A stretch of 64,000 bases of DNA from the NCBI GenBank assembly GCA_029204225.1, contig CM055092.1:71365472-71429471 (forward strand). Direction: 5' to 3'. This DNA is from Diphasiastrum complanatum (taxonomy: Eukaryota > Streptophyta > Lycopodiopsida > Lycopodiales > Lycopodiaceae). The notes beneath the pieces are model-generated. The model made no database searches. It saw nothing but the letters and a program-made list of their open reading frames with translations, and had not been told where the DNA came from. Positions 1 through 12,049 of this stretch are shown here, piece by piece. The stretch's first letter is position 1, and each line of letters begins with the position of its first letter. The position numbers were made by a program, and so were the translations under genes.

Positions 1-950
1 CCAAGGTTTTGGAATGTTGCAAATATTATCTTGATATTCTCAAATTTTTTCTTAGAATGGCCAAGTTCATATGGAACCAACTCCTCTTATACAAGATGCT
101 TGATAAATGACATATATTCAGACAAGGAGTTAAGTGTTCCCTCTTCTTTCCAATGCATAAGCCATTTCTTTGTATTTTCCTATTTCTCCGAGTACATTTG
201 TTTCCATGAATTTTGAAATTCTTAAATTTTGCCCATTAATTTCATTTGCTTGACAACGTCTAAACAATCTTCATAGAAAGTGGAATCATAATCACACTCA
301 TACTCGTGGTTTGATTCCATTGTGAAGTGACTCTTCAACAAAATAAGAAACTAAGCAAAAAAAAATCACTTAGTAATGAAAATAAAGTTCCTATTCTACT
401 CTTCTCCCTAAATGTTTTAGTGCTTAAAAAAAGCTCTAGAGGGTATTTAAATTTGAGATTCCTATTCTTGCTCTTGTATAGATTCTTATTTTACAAAAAA
501 CAACTCCAAATGCATAAGGTTTGAAAATGGTCAATATGCACACAACACTTTGTAGTTCATCACTAAACTAGAGTTGTTTAAGTTGAATGAGCCCATCCTC
601 TTGTTTTGAGTGAGCATTTTGGTAGTACTTGTTTTGCAAAGTGAAAAAACTAGGTGTCTATAGTCATTGTTCGATTTGTCTTATGTTTTGTGACAAGATC
701 TTGAGCAAGCTCAATCGGATTATCAATCACGTAATGTTCGATGTATAGAAAAGTAAAATGTGCTTGGACAACGGCTCTAGTTGGTGTATGTAATCAAAGA
801 AAAAAGACATTTGGTTTTGCATAGAGGCACCAAGATAGAATGTACTCATTTGTTCATCATTAACCAAATAGACGATCAAACCGAATCATGGAAGAATTGT
901 TCTTACATTTGTCATTACAACTACAATTGAGAAAAAAATGTCATTTCCAA
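1..950. other. Unassigned AT-rich sequence
   Basis: No convincing coding region, RNA gene or terminal repeat is visible. Open frames here are short and low in complexity, and none resembles a family I recognise. It ends where the truncated 5' LTR of copia-1 begins. Confidence 0.5.
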
Positions 951-1395
951 TTATCTTGCATTTATTGGTTGATATGATGTGGCATTCCCCACACGTTCCA
1001 GACCCGATGAATCAGCATACAAGGTCAAAATGTACTTGATCTATATAGATCAAGTACATTTCGATAATCCAATCTTGATGAGCGATCTTGATTTTGAGGC
1101 AATACCTTGTAGTTTTCACTATTTATGTTGTGATTTCTTGCATTCAATGCTATCAATAGGTAGTGATCTTCAATCCATGCTCACTGTCCATACAGTGACA
1201 GAGTTTCACATGTGTGATTTCGCTCTTGAGTTGTTTTGATCATTTGTCAAGTTGTTCTTGCTAGTTAGATGCAATTTTTTATCTAGATCTAAATATAGAC
1301 ATTAGATTTGAGATTGATCTATCTAATTAGCACCCAACACCTCTTGTGGATCAATTGTAGATCCAATTAAGGTCCAAACTTTAGTGAATTCAACA
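951..1395 (+). repeat. copia-1 5' LTR, left-truncated
   Basis: About 445 bp. 951-1190 aligns with 4751-4994, and 1313-1395 aligns with 10254-10336 almost base for base (shared text such as 'tagcacccaacacctcttgt'). It ends in ...caaca, directly before a primer-binding site. The segment at about 1191-1312 has no counterpart in the split 3' LTR. Confidence 0.8.
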
Positions 1396-1409
1396 TGATA
1401 TTAGATCCA
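1396..1409 (+). promoter_or_regulatory. copia-1 primer-binding site
   Basis: The sequence tgatattagatcca lies directly after the LTR. It is a mutated form of the plant initiator-Met tRNA complement (tggtatcagagcc) typical of copia elements. Confidence 0.65.
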
Positions 1410-1989
1410 AGTACAATAGGCGATGAAAATGATCAATGAACACACCCAAACTTAGAAAGTTTTGAGTGCTTGATTTTATCTTGTGAGGGCGAGCTAGCAG
1501 TAAGTGGTAGCGTCAATTTTTTTGGATCAAATTGAGTTTTGGGCTGTAGGTGTATTGTTCACACATGTGAGTCCATATTGGACCTATCTTACAAGTGCCT
1601 AACTTTGAATTTGTCCTATATTTCACATACACATCCACTTTTCAAGATTTCTGGTGCATTGTCTAGATCTAGCTTCATAGTTTCCATATCAATGATAGGA
1701 TCTTGTAATGATTCATTGATGTGAATGTTTGGGAGCCCAGATTAGGCCCAAAAAAATCATTTTTCAGATATTGATAGGGAGTGATAAGTACTGGGGAGTT
1801 GATTGCCAAAAATCATAGATCTAGGGAGTGATTTGCTAATTTGGTAGTGATCTCATTGTACCATCAACCAAGCTTTGTGCTAGTTTGATTGGGCCAAGAC
1901 TAGAAGCATCTTGAGTGCTAGAAGTCTGCCTTAGATCATTCCATTGAGTGAAATCTTTGTGAATTTCAAATGCTAAACCATTCATAATG

Positions 1990-2500
1990 GCATCAATGGG
2001 TGGATTTTTGCTAGAAGCCAATGAGAGGCTCACATCCACTAATTATTCCATTTGGAAACTGAGAATGGAATCACTTTGGTGCTCCATGATCTCTATGGCA
2101 TTGTCCTAGAAGAGGAAGATGAACCTCCTGGACAAGAGCAAGCTAGGTACAAGAGAAATGCTACATTGGCCTTACATTGCATCAAGATGAATGTGAGCAA
2201 TGACCTCTTGAAAGAGGTGTCATCTTGTATGTTGGCCAAGGAGGTTTGGGATTCTTTAAAAGACATTTATGAATCCAATAACACTTCAAGGATACTCGTG
2301 CTTAGAAATCAAGTGCTTCAAAGCATGAAAGGAAGTGAAGAGAGTGCACAAGAGTATGTGCTTAGGATCAATTTTTTGAACAAAGAATTGGCTTCAATAG
2401 GAGATGAAATCCAAGATAATGAACTTGTGCAAGTCATTCTAAATGGACTAAGTGAAGATTATACCAATCTAGTCCAAAGTTTTCCATCCAAGATAGACTA
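1990..2500 (+). pseudogene. copia-1 gag (UBN2-type) fragment
   Basis: A short frame with 'LTSTNYSIWKLRMES' near 2025 is typical of a copia gag start. After a frameshift the frame opened at 2052 continues with 'MLAKEVWDSLKDIYES' and 'VLRNQVLQSMK', the usual capsid-like UBN2 region. No CCHC knuckle follows. The frame runs instead into reverse transcriptase sequence near 2510, so the gag tail, protease and integrase are missing. This is a non-functional remnant of the nucleocapsid-forming protein. Confidence 0.7.
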
Positions 2501-2506
2501 CCTACA

Positions 2507-4320
2507 ATGGAAAAGCTCCATAATGTGCTTGTGGCCGAGGAGAGTAGAATGCTTCGTCTTAAGGCCAAGCAAAGGGAAGAAACTCATCCAATTAATTCCT
2601 ACACTTTCTTGACTACTATGCTTGAAGATCCATATTGTTTTGAAGTTGATATTAAGTCACAATCTTGGAAAAATGCTATGCAAGTTGAGTTTGATGCTTT
2701 GATGGAAAATCAAACTTGGGAACTTATGGATCTTTCATATGGGAAGAAACCACTTTCTTGTATGTGGATTTATAGATTGAAGTACAATCAAGATGGATCC
2801 ATTAATAAGTACAAAGCAAGACTTGTAGCAAAAGGTTTTGAAAACTAAAGGCATGGATTATGATGAAACTTTTGCTCCTTTTGCTAAGCTTGTCACTATA
2901 AGGATGATCATTTGTCTTGCTACTTCTTTCAAATGGGAGCTTTTCCAACTTTATGTCACTAATGCTTTCCTGAATGGATTCTTGGAAGAAGATATCTACA
3001 TGTTGCAACCCGAGGGCTTCATCAAAGGAGGAGATGAAGACAAAGTTTGCTACTTGGATAAGAGTCTTTATGGACTCAAGCAAGCACCTGGAGCTTGGTA
3101 CTCTAGGTTGCATGAGTACCTCTATTCTATTGTTTTTGTGATAAGCTCTTATGAACCCTAAGTGGATTTGCTTTTTTGAAATCTTATTTGATTATTGAAT
3201 AGGGAAAGCTATTCAGATCACCAATCTTAAGATCCATCTGGATCTAAGATATCAGAAAAAACAACAAAAATCGATCAAATCTGCCAGATTTTGGTCAAAA
3301 GGAGACAAAAATCGTCATTAGAGCTGATAACTTTTTATCCTCTTTCAGGAAACTTCGTTATATGTCAAATGTAATGATGGCAAGTTCATTATTTTAATTT
3401 TTTTATGTTGATGATATCATTCTTACAGGATATGATCTTGATGGCATAAGAGATGTCAAGATTGCTTTGTGTAGTCAAGATGGTAGATCTAGGACTTCTT
3501 AAGCTTATGCTTAGAATAGAAGTCACTAGAAGTAGTGATATTACTTTCATTTTTCAATCAAAGTATGCTACTTCCATCTTAGAAAATTTTGGAATGAAAT
3601 ATACCCCTATGGAGCAAGTTGTGAAAGTTTCTATTGATGGTGATGAAGCATCCTTCGAGGATATCACACTCTATGGAAAGCTTATTGGCTCCTTGATCTA
3701 TTTGACAATCACTAGACCTGATCCAAGCTTTAGTGTCAGCAAGTTGAAGCAATATATGCAAGGATGTATGCCATTCGAAAAGTGCCAAAAGAGTGCTTAG
3801 ATACATCTCATCTACTAGGAATTGCAGCATTGTCTATAAAGGGACTAGTTTGTACTTGGGAGCATACTCAGAATCATATTTTGTAGGCGATAAGATGGAT
3901 ATTAAATCCATAAGTGCCTTTGCTACATTCCTACATGGAGGAGTTATATCTTGGCTTTCAAAAAAGCAAGATACCATCTCTCTATCCTCTTGTGAAGACG
4001 AGTATAAAGCATCGACATCAACCACGAAGGAGATTCTATGGCTCAAAAGACTTTTGGAGGAGCTTCATGTGATCAAGGCCGAGGAGATTCCATGCATTTA
4101 TTGTGATAATCAAGCATCACAACAACTTGCCACCAATCCTATCTTCCATGCTCGAACCAAGCGTATCGAGATTGCACATCATTTTGTAAGGGAGAAGGTG
4201 CAAGCCAAGGAGATCAAGCATCTTCATGTGTCATCATTTGAATGTCTAATATGTTGACTAAACCATTGCCAAAGGATTCATTTATGAATTTGAGATATGC
4301 ACTAGGTGTTATAGATAGAT
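2507..4320 (+). pseudogene. copia-1 reverse transcriptase-RNase H remnant
   Basis: Several frames together cover the copia reverse transcriptase and RNase H. 'YKARLVAKGFEN' is near 2810-2848, then 'GMDYDETFAPFAKLV' (2853 on), 'LDKSLYGLKQAPGAWYSRL' (about 3055-3110), the catalytic 'FYVDDIILTGYD' near 3402, and RNase H with 'SWLSKKQDTISLSSCEDEY' (3950-4005). The end of pol resembles 'MLTKPLPKDSF' near 4251. Breaks occur near 2845, at 3161 and near 3790. The family makes cDNA from element RNA in virus-like particles. This copy cannot. Confidence 0.85.
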
Positions 4321-4357
4321 GTACACTAGATCTGCCAAGCTAGATTTTGAGGAGAGT

Positions 4358-4994
4358 TGAAATTTTCAAATTCTAGCTTTTAGATCTAAGTTCATTTGTA
4401 CATAACTTGATCCCACACATGTGGAGCCTGTTCCCATGTGTGGATGGTAGTCATAAATGCATATAGATTTAGTTAGATTGAATGTTTCTTGATTGACTCA
4501 AGTCTGAACTTGTAGAAAGCTAGTCAAGTAGAAAATTGCCACTTGGCATTATTTTATTGATTGGTCAAGCATTCACATATGAATGAGACGTGGTTCCCAT
4601 GTGTGAGAGGCTATTCCCATGTTTGGAAAGATCAATAGCTTATCATAGGAGTAAATCTTGTAAGCTCCTATAAGTTAGGAAAATCACCTCAAATCAAGCA
4701 AAATCATGATGAGGCAATGGCACCAATTTAGGAGTCAAAGAGATGGGGGTTTATCTTGCATTTATTGATTGATTTAGATGATGTGGCATTCCCCCCACAT
4801 GCCAGACCTGATGAGTCAGCATACTGGGTCAAAATATACTTGATCTATATAGATCATCATTGTAAATAATCCAATATTGATGAGAGATCTTGATTTTGAG
4901 AAAATACCTTGTTATTTCCACTATTTGTGTTGTGATTTCTTGCATTGAATGCTATCAATAGGTAATGATATTCAATCCTTGCTCACTGTCTGTA
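4358..4994 (+). repeat. copia-1 3' LTR, left part
   Basis: It begins after a purine-rich run (ttgaggagagt) that follows the end of pol. From 4751 it aligns with the 5' LTR. It contains repeated 'ttcccatgtgtg' motifs. It is cut at about 4994 by inserted sequence, and the last 83 bp of the LTR reappear at 10254-10336. Confidence 0.65.
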
Positions 4995-5662
4995 CCAGTG
5001 TTGGCCGGGTATTGATTTTTTTTTTGGTCCTCAACCCGGTTCTAAAGACCCTAACCGGCGGGTACACTGTCTCTCAAGAATCGGCTTCTATGTAGAACCG
5101 GGCGGGTATGCTCTTTTGTAAGAACCGGCCACGGTTGAGAATTGTTGGGTCCCTTTGAGCCTTGGATTGACGTTGAGAACCGGTCCGTCATTTGGAGGGG
5201 GGTATAACCCGAGTATCAATTCACCCTACAGAACCTAACATTCATTAAGGGCTTTTAGCAAGTGAGGACATCATGATAGATGAGAATGTAGACCTCATTG
5301 AGGAGTATGGATTTTTTCATGAGTAGGATGAGTAAGCCTAATGTTAAGATTGAAATTGTAACAAGACTTTTTTCAAGGCTATCATTTTTGTTGATGGGTA
5401 GTTAGTTGATAAGTGGAATGTTAAAAACTTAAAACATTGTGCAACAAGACTTTTTTTTAGCGGCTTTTATATTAGTCTTATTTTTAGAGTGTTTATTTAT
5501 TTGAGTTGGAATGCTCAAATTGTGTGCACTTACACTTTTTTTACATGGCTTCCACGTGTCCTTTGATAATGTGAGGGAATTTTAACAAAGTATGCAGCAA
5601 TAATTTTTGAAATGATTTTTCATAAAAATAGTATATATTGAGAACCTGATATAGGAATCGAA
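4995..5662. mobile_element. hAT-like transposon end fragment
   Basis: It starts with 'cagtgttggccgggtattg', a hAT-like terminus, followed by subterminal repeats of the type 'accggcgggta', 'accgggcgggta' and 'gaaccgg'. No transposase frame or second terminus was found. It lies between the broken copia-1 LTR and the truncated left LTR of copia-2, so one end was probably lost when copia-2 was deleted on its left side. Confidence 0.45.
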
Positions 5663-6159
5663 AGACTAACTAACTAGTTGATTAGCATTAACTAGTCTTG
5701 TGATTCTACGTTTAGCTATCTTGTAAACTCCACACAGTGGAGGTATAAACGATCCCTTCTGGATCATAACTAACAATCTGAATAGATAGATCTGTAAGAG
5801 ACAGAGAGATAGACGTAGCGAGTAGAGCAGACATAAAAATATAGGAACAATAGAGCTGTGCATGAAAGTCTGCCAACGAGCAGAACACAGCGAAAGAGTA
5901 GGATGTCATTCCGCCAACGAGCGAGACACTGACAATCTCGCTCCAAAAAATTAAATTGATAATACATTCACTCTATTTTCGTGCATCTTCTTGTCTTGTG
6001 TTGTCTGTCCTGATTGCTAGAATAAAAAATGTTATGTGATGTGCAGTCGTGTGTCTAAGATCATGTAAAAGCTTCCGTGCAAAGAAAAATTCAAAGACAC
6101 AAAATTGTTTGAGAATAAGAAGACGAAGACGAAATCTAAACAGTCTCGCTTCCGCGACA
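5663..6159 (+). repeat. copia-2 5' LTR, left-truncated
   Basis: About 497 bp matching 9756-10253 with few differences. It ends ...ccgcgaca just before the primer-binding site. It lacks the TGTC start seen in the right LTR. Confidence 0.85.
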
Positions 6160-6173
6160 TGGTAGCAGAGCTC
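6160..6173 (+). promoter_or_regulatory. copia-2 primer-binding site
   Basis: 'tggtagcagagctc' begins directly after the LTR and matches the initiator-Met tRNA complement with few mismatches, as in many plant copia elements. Confidence 0.75.
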
Positions 6174-6239
6174 ACAGGTTGTCACTGCTGATATCCCGAC
6201 AGTGATTCTTCTAGACAACACAATATGGCTACGACAATC

Positions 6240-6965
6240 CATACTAGAGTAGCAATCAGTCTTGATGGCGCGAATTACAGAATTTGAAAATTAAAAATCA
6301 AAACGCTTATGAAGGACGAAGGCATTTGGTCGGTGACCGAGCTCTTAGAGGTGTAACCTCCAGAGGGAGACCCGAGGAGAGCTCAATGGATCAAAAAAGA
6401 TGAGCGTGCAATGACAATCATCGTTTCATCCATAAATGAAGATCTGCTCATGCAGATTGAAAACTGCGAAAGCAGCCATGCAGCGTGGGAAAGATTAAAG
6501 CATAAGTATGAAGTGAGGACTGCAGCTTCAGTCATGCACCTTCACAATCAGCTGCAATCCATACGATGGGATGGCAACCAGTTGGATCAGCACGTTGAGA
6601 AGATCAGAACAGTCTTTGCTCAACTCGCTGCATTAGGACAGGAGCACCAGGTCCCAGCACTACAACAGCTCATGTACTTCATAAAATCTCTACCGACGTT
6701 CTATCAGCCACTGAGAATGCTCATACTGAGTCTACCGGATATGACATTTGAGAAAGCAGTCAGTTTTGTCGCTGATGAGAGACTGATGAGAGACGAAGGA
6801 GAGGGAAGCAGTGATCAAGAGAAGGCTCTCTTCATGAAAGGAAAGAAGAAGAACAAGAACAAGCCAAGATTCAAGAAGACGAAGTCCTCGAATTAGCAAT
6901 CTTCTTCCTGCGATCACTGCCACAAACTAGGCCATACAGCCAACAAGTGATGGTTCAATCCAGTA
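6240..6965 (+). pseudogene. copia-2 gag
   Basis: The start 'VAISLDGANYRI' (6251 on) is followed by a stop. The main frame opened at 6411 has the UBN2 capsid-like region ('SSHAAWERLKHKYEV', 'LMYFIKSLPTFYQPLRML') and a basic tail 'KGKKKNKNKPRFKKTKSS' ending at a stop at 6894. Just beyond it is a zinc-knuckle-like 'CDHCHKLGHTANK', whose final Cys codon reads Trp. Gag normally packages the element RNA. This copy has at least two nonsense changes. Confidence 0.75.
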
Positions 6966-6974
6966 ATACCTTAC

Positions 6975-9430
6975 ATGCACTGCAAGAAGAAAGGGCATTC
7001 TGCATACGACTGTATATTCAACCCAAAAAGAAAGAACAAAGCTGAAAAAACAAACATTGCAGAGTCATCAAAGGATGCTGACAGAGGTGACGAAGCTTTC
7101 ACGATACTCGATGAAGCTTCAACGAGCTACACTGAACACGACTACGATGTAGTCATTGATTCAGGAGCAACTTCACACGTCACTTGCAACAAGAAGATCT
7201 TGATCGATTTTTGCGAACTCGAAAACAACAGAGCAGTGATTCTAGGTGAGCGGAGCAGACATGATGTCAAAGGCATCGACACTCTACAGCTGCAAACACT
7301 GTCAGACCAAGTGGAGCTACCAGGAGCACTTTATGTGCCCTCACTCAGAAAAGATCTGCTATCTGTCTCCAAGATGACAGACCTTGGCATTCGAGTTTTG
7401 TTCGATGGCAACACATGCCACATGATCGAGAAGACGACAAACAAGTTGCTGACGGTCGGATACGGAGAATGAAATCTCTACCAGACCAAAATAATCAGCA
7501 ACTCTGATAGCATATTAAATGCTTTAGAAAATGAAGATCAGCTATGGCATAGGAGAATGTATCATCTGAACATGTGGAACTTGTATGACATGAGCAGAAA
7601 AGACATTGTCATAGGTCTCAAGATCTCAAGGCCCAAAACTGAGTTCTGCGAAGCTTGTCAGAAAGGCAAGCAACCTCCGAATCCATTCACACACGAGGGA
7701 AGAAGAGCCAAGAAAGTTCTTGAGCTCGTCCACTCTGATGTCTGTGGACCGATGAAGATGAATTCGCTCTCATGTTCGAGATATTTTCTGATGTTCATAG
7801 ATGATTACAACCGGGTGACCACGATCTAGTACTTGAAGAAGAAATCCAAAGTGTTTGATTCCTTCAAGAAGTTTGTGGCATTTGCAGAGCGACACACCTT
7901 AAAAAAGATACAGATCCTTAGATTTGACAACGTAGGTGAATACAAAAGCACAGAATTCTCAAGATTCTGTGAAGAACAAGGGATAGAACACCAGTTCACT
8001 TCTACATACACACCATAATACAACGGTGTGGCAAAAATAAGAAACAGAACGCTAGTCAAAGGAGCCAGATGCATGATAGCACAAGCTCAATTGCCAGGTC
8101 AATTCTGGGCTGAGGCAATAGTTGCAGCTGTACACCTGCAGAACAAAATGACAGCACTAGAAAACAAAACACCATATGAAATGTTGACAAACAGGCATGA
8201 TCTATCATACGTACGAGTGTTTGGATGTGCAGCATATAAGCACATTCCAAAAGAAAAAAAAAGCAAGCTAGATGACAAGTCTGAACAAACAATCATGGTC
8301 GGCTACTTGAACGAAACACATGCGTACAGACTCTACGATCCAACCACGAAGAAGGTTGTTTCGAGAAGAGATGTGAAGTTTGATGAGTCCACATTTCCTG
8401 GACTAAAAGACGAAAGAGGCCATGAGACCTTCACACTACTGCCCATTTAAGAGGGAGATCGAGGACAGACATCAAATCAGAATGCAAAGCCACAGACTCC
8501 AGAGCAGCAGGGAGGAGAGGATCAATCTCACAAACAACAAACGTTTGAACAACGACGAATCGAACCTCAAAGGTCAACGAGACAAAAAAGACCTCCAGAC
8601 TGCTACTTTGACAATCTTCAATGGAGCGAAGACACGTAGTTTGAGTACTGCAGCTTCACAGAAGAGCCAACAACATACCAAGAAGCTATCTAGAGTCTAG
8701 AGGGAGAATTCTGGAAGTGGGCAATGTTAGAGGAGATCGAGTCGATGAGGCAAAACGAGGCATGGACATTAGAGCCACTATCAGAAAACAAAAAAATAGT
8801 CAACTGCAAGTGGGTATATAAGAAAAAGATGAAATCAGATGACACCATTGGCCGCTACAAAGCAAGGCTTGTCGCGAAGGGCTACATGCAGAGATATGGT
8901 GTTGACTATTTCGACACATATTTGCCCATGGTAAAGATGACAAGCATAAGACTGCTCCTTGCATACGCCACACAGTACAATCTGGAAATTCACCAGATTG
9001 ACGTGAAAACAGCCTTTCTCCACCAAGAACTAGAGGAGAAAATCTTCATGAAGCAACCTGAAGGCTATGAAGACCCCGACAATCGACAATATGTCTGATG
9101 GTTGTAGAGATGCATCTATGGTCTAAAACAGGCATCACAAGCCTGGTGTAAAAAGCCTGATGGTCTTCTAAAGTCTCTGAACTTCAATCCTACTCAACCA
9201 TACTACAATGTCTACATTAAAAGAGTAGAAAAAGATTTTGTGATACTGACCATTTTCGTGGATGAATCGTTGATGATAGAAAATACCTTGATGCTGATCA
9301 AAGACACGAAGAGTCAGATTTCTGAAAGCTACGAAATCATAGATCTTGGAGAAGCCACGACATACCTAGGGCTGGAGATCAGAAGAGATCGAAAATTGGA
9401 TTAAACATACAAAGTTGCAAGGTTCAAGAG
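6975..9430 (+). pseudogene. copia-2 pol: protease, integrase, partial reverse transcriptase
   Basis: A second zinc knuckle 'CKKKGHSAYDC' (about 6978) precedes the aspartic protease 'VIDSGATSHVTC' (about 7150). The integrase has a GAG-pre-integrase region, 'FCEACQKGKQ', 'HSDVCGPM', 'MFIDDYNR' and 'RFDNVGEY'. Reverse transcriptase starts near 8724 ('CKWVYKKKMKSDD', 'RYKARLVAKGYMQ') and continues to 'CIYGLKQASQAW' (about 9110) and 'LGEATTYLGLEIRRD' (about 9350). In-frame stops occur near 7470, 7827, 8017, 8698, 9096 and 9402. RNase H is absent, so this copy cannot complete reverse transcription by itself. Confidence 0.85.
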
Positions 9431-9434
9431 GGAG

Positions 9435-10253
9435 TGTCAGAAATGGTGAACTCCTGCAACTTTGTCACAACACAAACAAGAAACAAAGGTTGAACGAGAA
9501 CAATTTGCGATAGTCAACGTCCCTTGATTCGAAGCACGAACGATTCACGAATCATTTGTGAATCGTAAACACACCTCCAAGACTGCAAACCACAAAGGGA
9601 CCCAAAACGAAAAACTACGAAAGAAACGAAAAAGAACAAAAGCAAACAGGAGATTACGAAAGAAACGAAGAGGAATCTTTTGCGCTGCCAGCTGGCAGCT
9701 CAATGAGCTTGGAGTCGTAGACTTCACGCCCAGCTGAAACGAGTGGCAACGACGGAGACTAACTAACTAGTTGATTAGTGTTAACTAGTCTTGTGATTCT
9801 ACGTTTAACTATCTTGTAAACTCCACACAGTGGAGGTATAAACGATCCCTTCTGGATCATAACTAACAATATGAATAGATAAATCTGTAAGAGACAGAGA
9901 GATAGACGTAGGAAGTAGAGCAGATAGAAAAATATTAGGAACAATAGAATTGTGCATGAAAGTCTGCCAACGAGCAGAACACAGCAAAAGAGCAAAATGT
10001 CATTCCGCCAACGAGCGAGACACTGACAATCTCGCTCCAAAAAATTAAACTGATAATACAATCGCTCTATTTTTGTGCATCTTCTTGTGTTGTGTTGTCT
10101 ATCCTGATTGATAGAATAAAATATGTTCTGTGATGTGTAGTTGCGTGTTTAGGATCCTGTAAAAGCTTTCGCGCAAAGGAAAATCCAAAGACACAGAATT
10201 GTTCGCGAATAAGAAGACGAATATGAAATCTAAACAGTCTTGCTTCCGCGACA
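9435..10253 (+). repeat. copia-2 3' LTR
   Basis: It begins TGTCAG after the polypurine run 'aagagggag' and ends CGACA, giving matching TGTC/GACA ends. Its distal 498 bp match the left LTR. Its right end abuts the resumed copia-1 LTR exactly at 10254. Confidence 0.8.
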
Positions 10254-10336
10254 ATTGATCTATCTAATTAGCACCCAACACCTCTTGTGGATCTATTGTA
10301 GATCCAATTAAGGTCCAAAATTTAGTAAATTCAACA
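10254..10336 (+). repeat. copia-1 3' LTR, right part
   Basis: The last 83 bp of the copia-1 LTR, nearly identical to 1313-1395, resume directly after copia-2 and end in ...tcaaca. This shows that copia-2 landed in the copia-1 LTR. Confidence 0.8.
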
Positions 10337-11315
10337 TTAAAGAGCCCTAAAAAGTCGACTGACCCAAATCACATATACAGAAGCCCAAATTGAGAAGGGA
10401 AAGGAGGATGCAATTTAAGGCCAACCCACAACCCAAAGACCAACTCCAAAAAATATCGCTGATTGTCTTTCTACCACCATCAAACCACTCATTTTCAAGG
10501 TCTTTTTCTCAACAGTCTTTTTGTATTAAACACTACCCTTTGCTATGGGAAATATGTGTACATAAATAAATGGAATCGTAAAAAATAAAGAATATTTTTC
10601 AAAAAATTAAAATAGGTGCGAAGGTCGTGGCATCTTGCATGCGTAAGCCCATAGCCCAATGAGCACATTACTATTGTAACATAGAATAAAATAGACTTGG
10701 GCCTTCTAAATAAAATAATAGAAAAAGCCCAAAGTCTAAGTTACAAAGTTTTAAGTCAGAGTCAAAGTCAAAATGGTAGTAGGTGAGATTTGCTACTTTG
10801 TGCACCTTAGAATCTTTTGTGTTTTCTATCAAGGGCTTGGATTTCAATCCCTGCCTCCATGAAGTAGCCAATAGTAACAAAGGGGCAAGGGACTCCCCCA
10901 AAATAAAAATTCTCCTCTTGTACTCATTTTTCTACGCTTAATAGAGAGGAGGAGAATCTACCATTTTGGTAATTCAAGCATCTTCATGTGCTCTTGCTTC
11001 TTGCTTTGATGTTCTCATGAATGAGTGCATTTTCTTTATCCTTTGATATCATTATCTAGTTGTGTTCTTAATGCCTTTCCATAGATTAGAATCAAAAGTG
11101 CATGAGCTAACCTCCCTCATTCTCTACTCTCACTCTCTCTTTCTCTATTATCACGGTTTTGGTGTGTGGATAGTATTAGATTAAAAGGGTAGTGCTAGTG
11201 TTAGAGTTAGATAGCAACTAAGCTACAACTAGATATAAGTCAGAGCTCTATATTGTGTTCTAACCTCTTTTGACAGGCAGAAGAGCTGCTCACTAACTAT
11301 CTCTATACCATACAG

Positions 11316-11333
11316 TGGTGCCATTGCCGGGGA
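11316..11333 (+). promoter_or_regulatory. Gypsy primer-binding site
   Basis: 'tggtgccattgccgggga' differs at two bases from the common plant gypsy site 'tggcgccgttgccgggga'. It marks the right edge of the 5' LTR. Confidence 0.7.
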
Positions 11334-12049
11334 TAGCGGCTACTAACTATTCTAGTTATTGTTTGGTTGTTTTTTAGTCATTTCCTTGGTTTTTAGAGTG
11401 TTAGTGGTGGATTTGGGAGTAATTTAGAGTGTTTATTTTGTTGTTGATTTATTGCAAGCTAGTGGTAAGGTAGAGGAGACCTGAAATAGTCTCTAAACGC
11501 TTGACAAGTTAGCACACCAATCCAAAAAAAGGTCCACAACACAAGACAGCAAGGCGCATTGAAATATGCAACGATAAAATACTCAAACAAAGTTACATGT
11601 GCAGAAGGAATGGAAAAGAAATTAGGTTCATACAATGCTTTTGGCATGGAAAACGTTGGTGTTCAAAGTCTTGGAAGGTGGCAATGCATGCATGCAACTA
11701 GCATTGTGATTTTGTGTCCAAAATGGAAGTTCTTGGTCATGTGATCTTTGGAATGACTATCTTCAGTAGATAGATCTACATCAGATCCATCTATAGTGAA
11801 AGTTTCAGACCAATCTAACCAAGGATCGTAGAGATATCTGAGAAAGAAAAGCTAATTTTACACTAATAACCAACATAAACAGATCAGATCCAAGTAGATC
11901 TAAGAAAAATTCATCACATCCATCAAGATCCAACGTCCCTATATTGAACAAGTGAATGAATCTCATATTGAAATAACTAGTACCAAAAAGATTTGGAAAT
12001 CAAGTATCAAACCTACCCAGAGTTGCTATAACACCATTCGAATCTAAAG

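Larger units (their letters stand above)
5663..10253 (+). mobile_element. Ty1/copia element copia-2
   Basis: Near-identical LTR segments (5663-6159 and 9756-10253) flank gag, protease, integrase and partial reverse transcriptase. The right LTR seems to start at 9435, after the purine run 'caagagggag', and runs TGTC...GACA over about 819 bp. The left LTR has therefore lost about 320 bp. Pol is broken by several stops, and RNase H is missing between about 9415 and 9434. It is embedded in the 3' LTR of copia-1. Confidence 0.85.
951..10336 (+). mobile_element. Ty1/copia element copia-1, decayed and split by nested insertions
   Basis: The 5' LTR (951-1395) matches sequence at 4751-4994 and again at 10254-10336, so one 3' LTR was split by the material at 4995-10253. 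Gag and reverse transcriptase/RNase H remnants lie between. The 3' LTR probably starts near 4358, just after a purine run at 4347-4355. This means the 5' LTR has lost roughly its first 390 bp. The LTR right end is CA. The element is inactive, with stops and frameshifts, and protease and integrase are absent. No clean target duplication was found. Confidence 0.8.
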
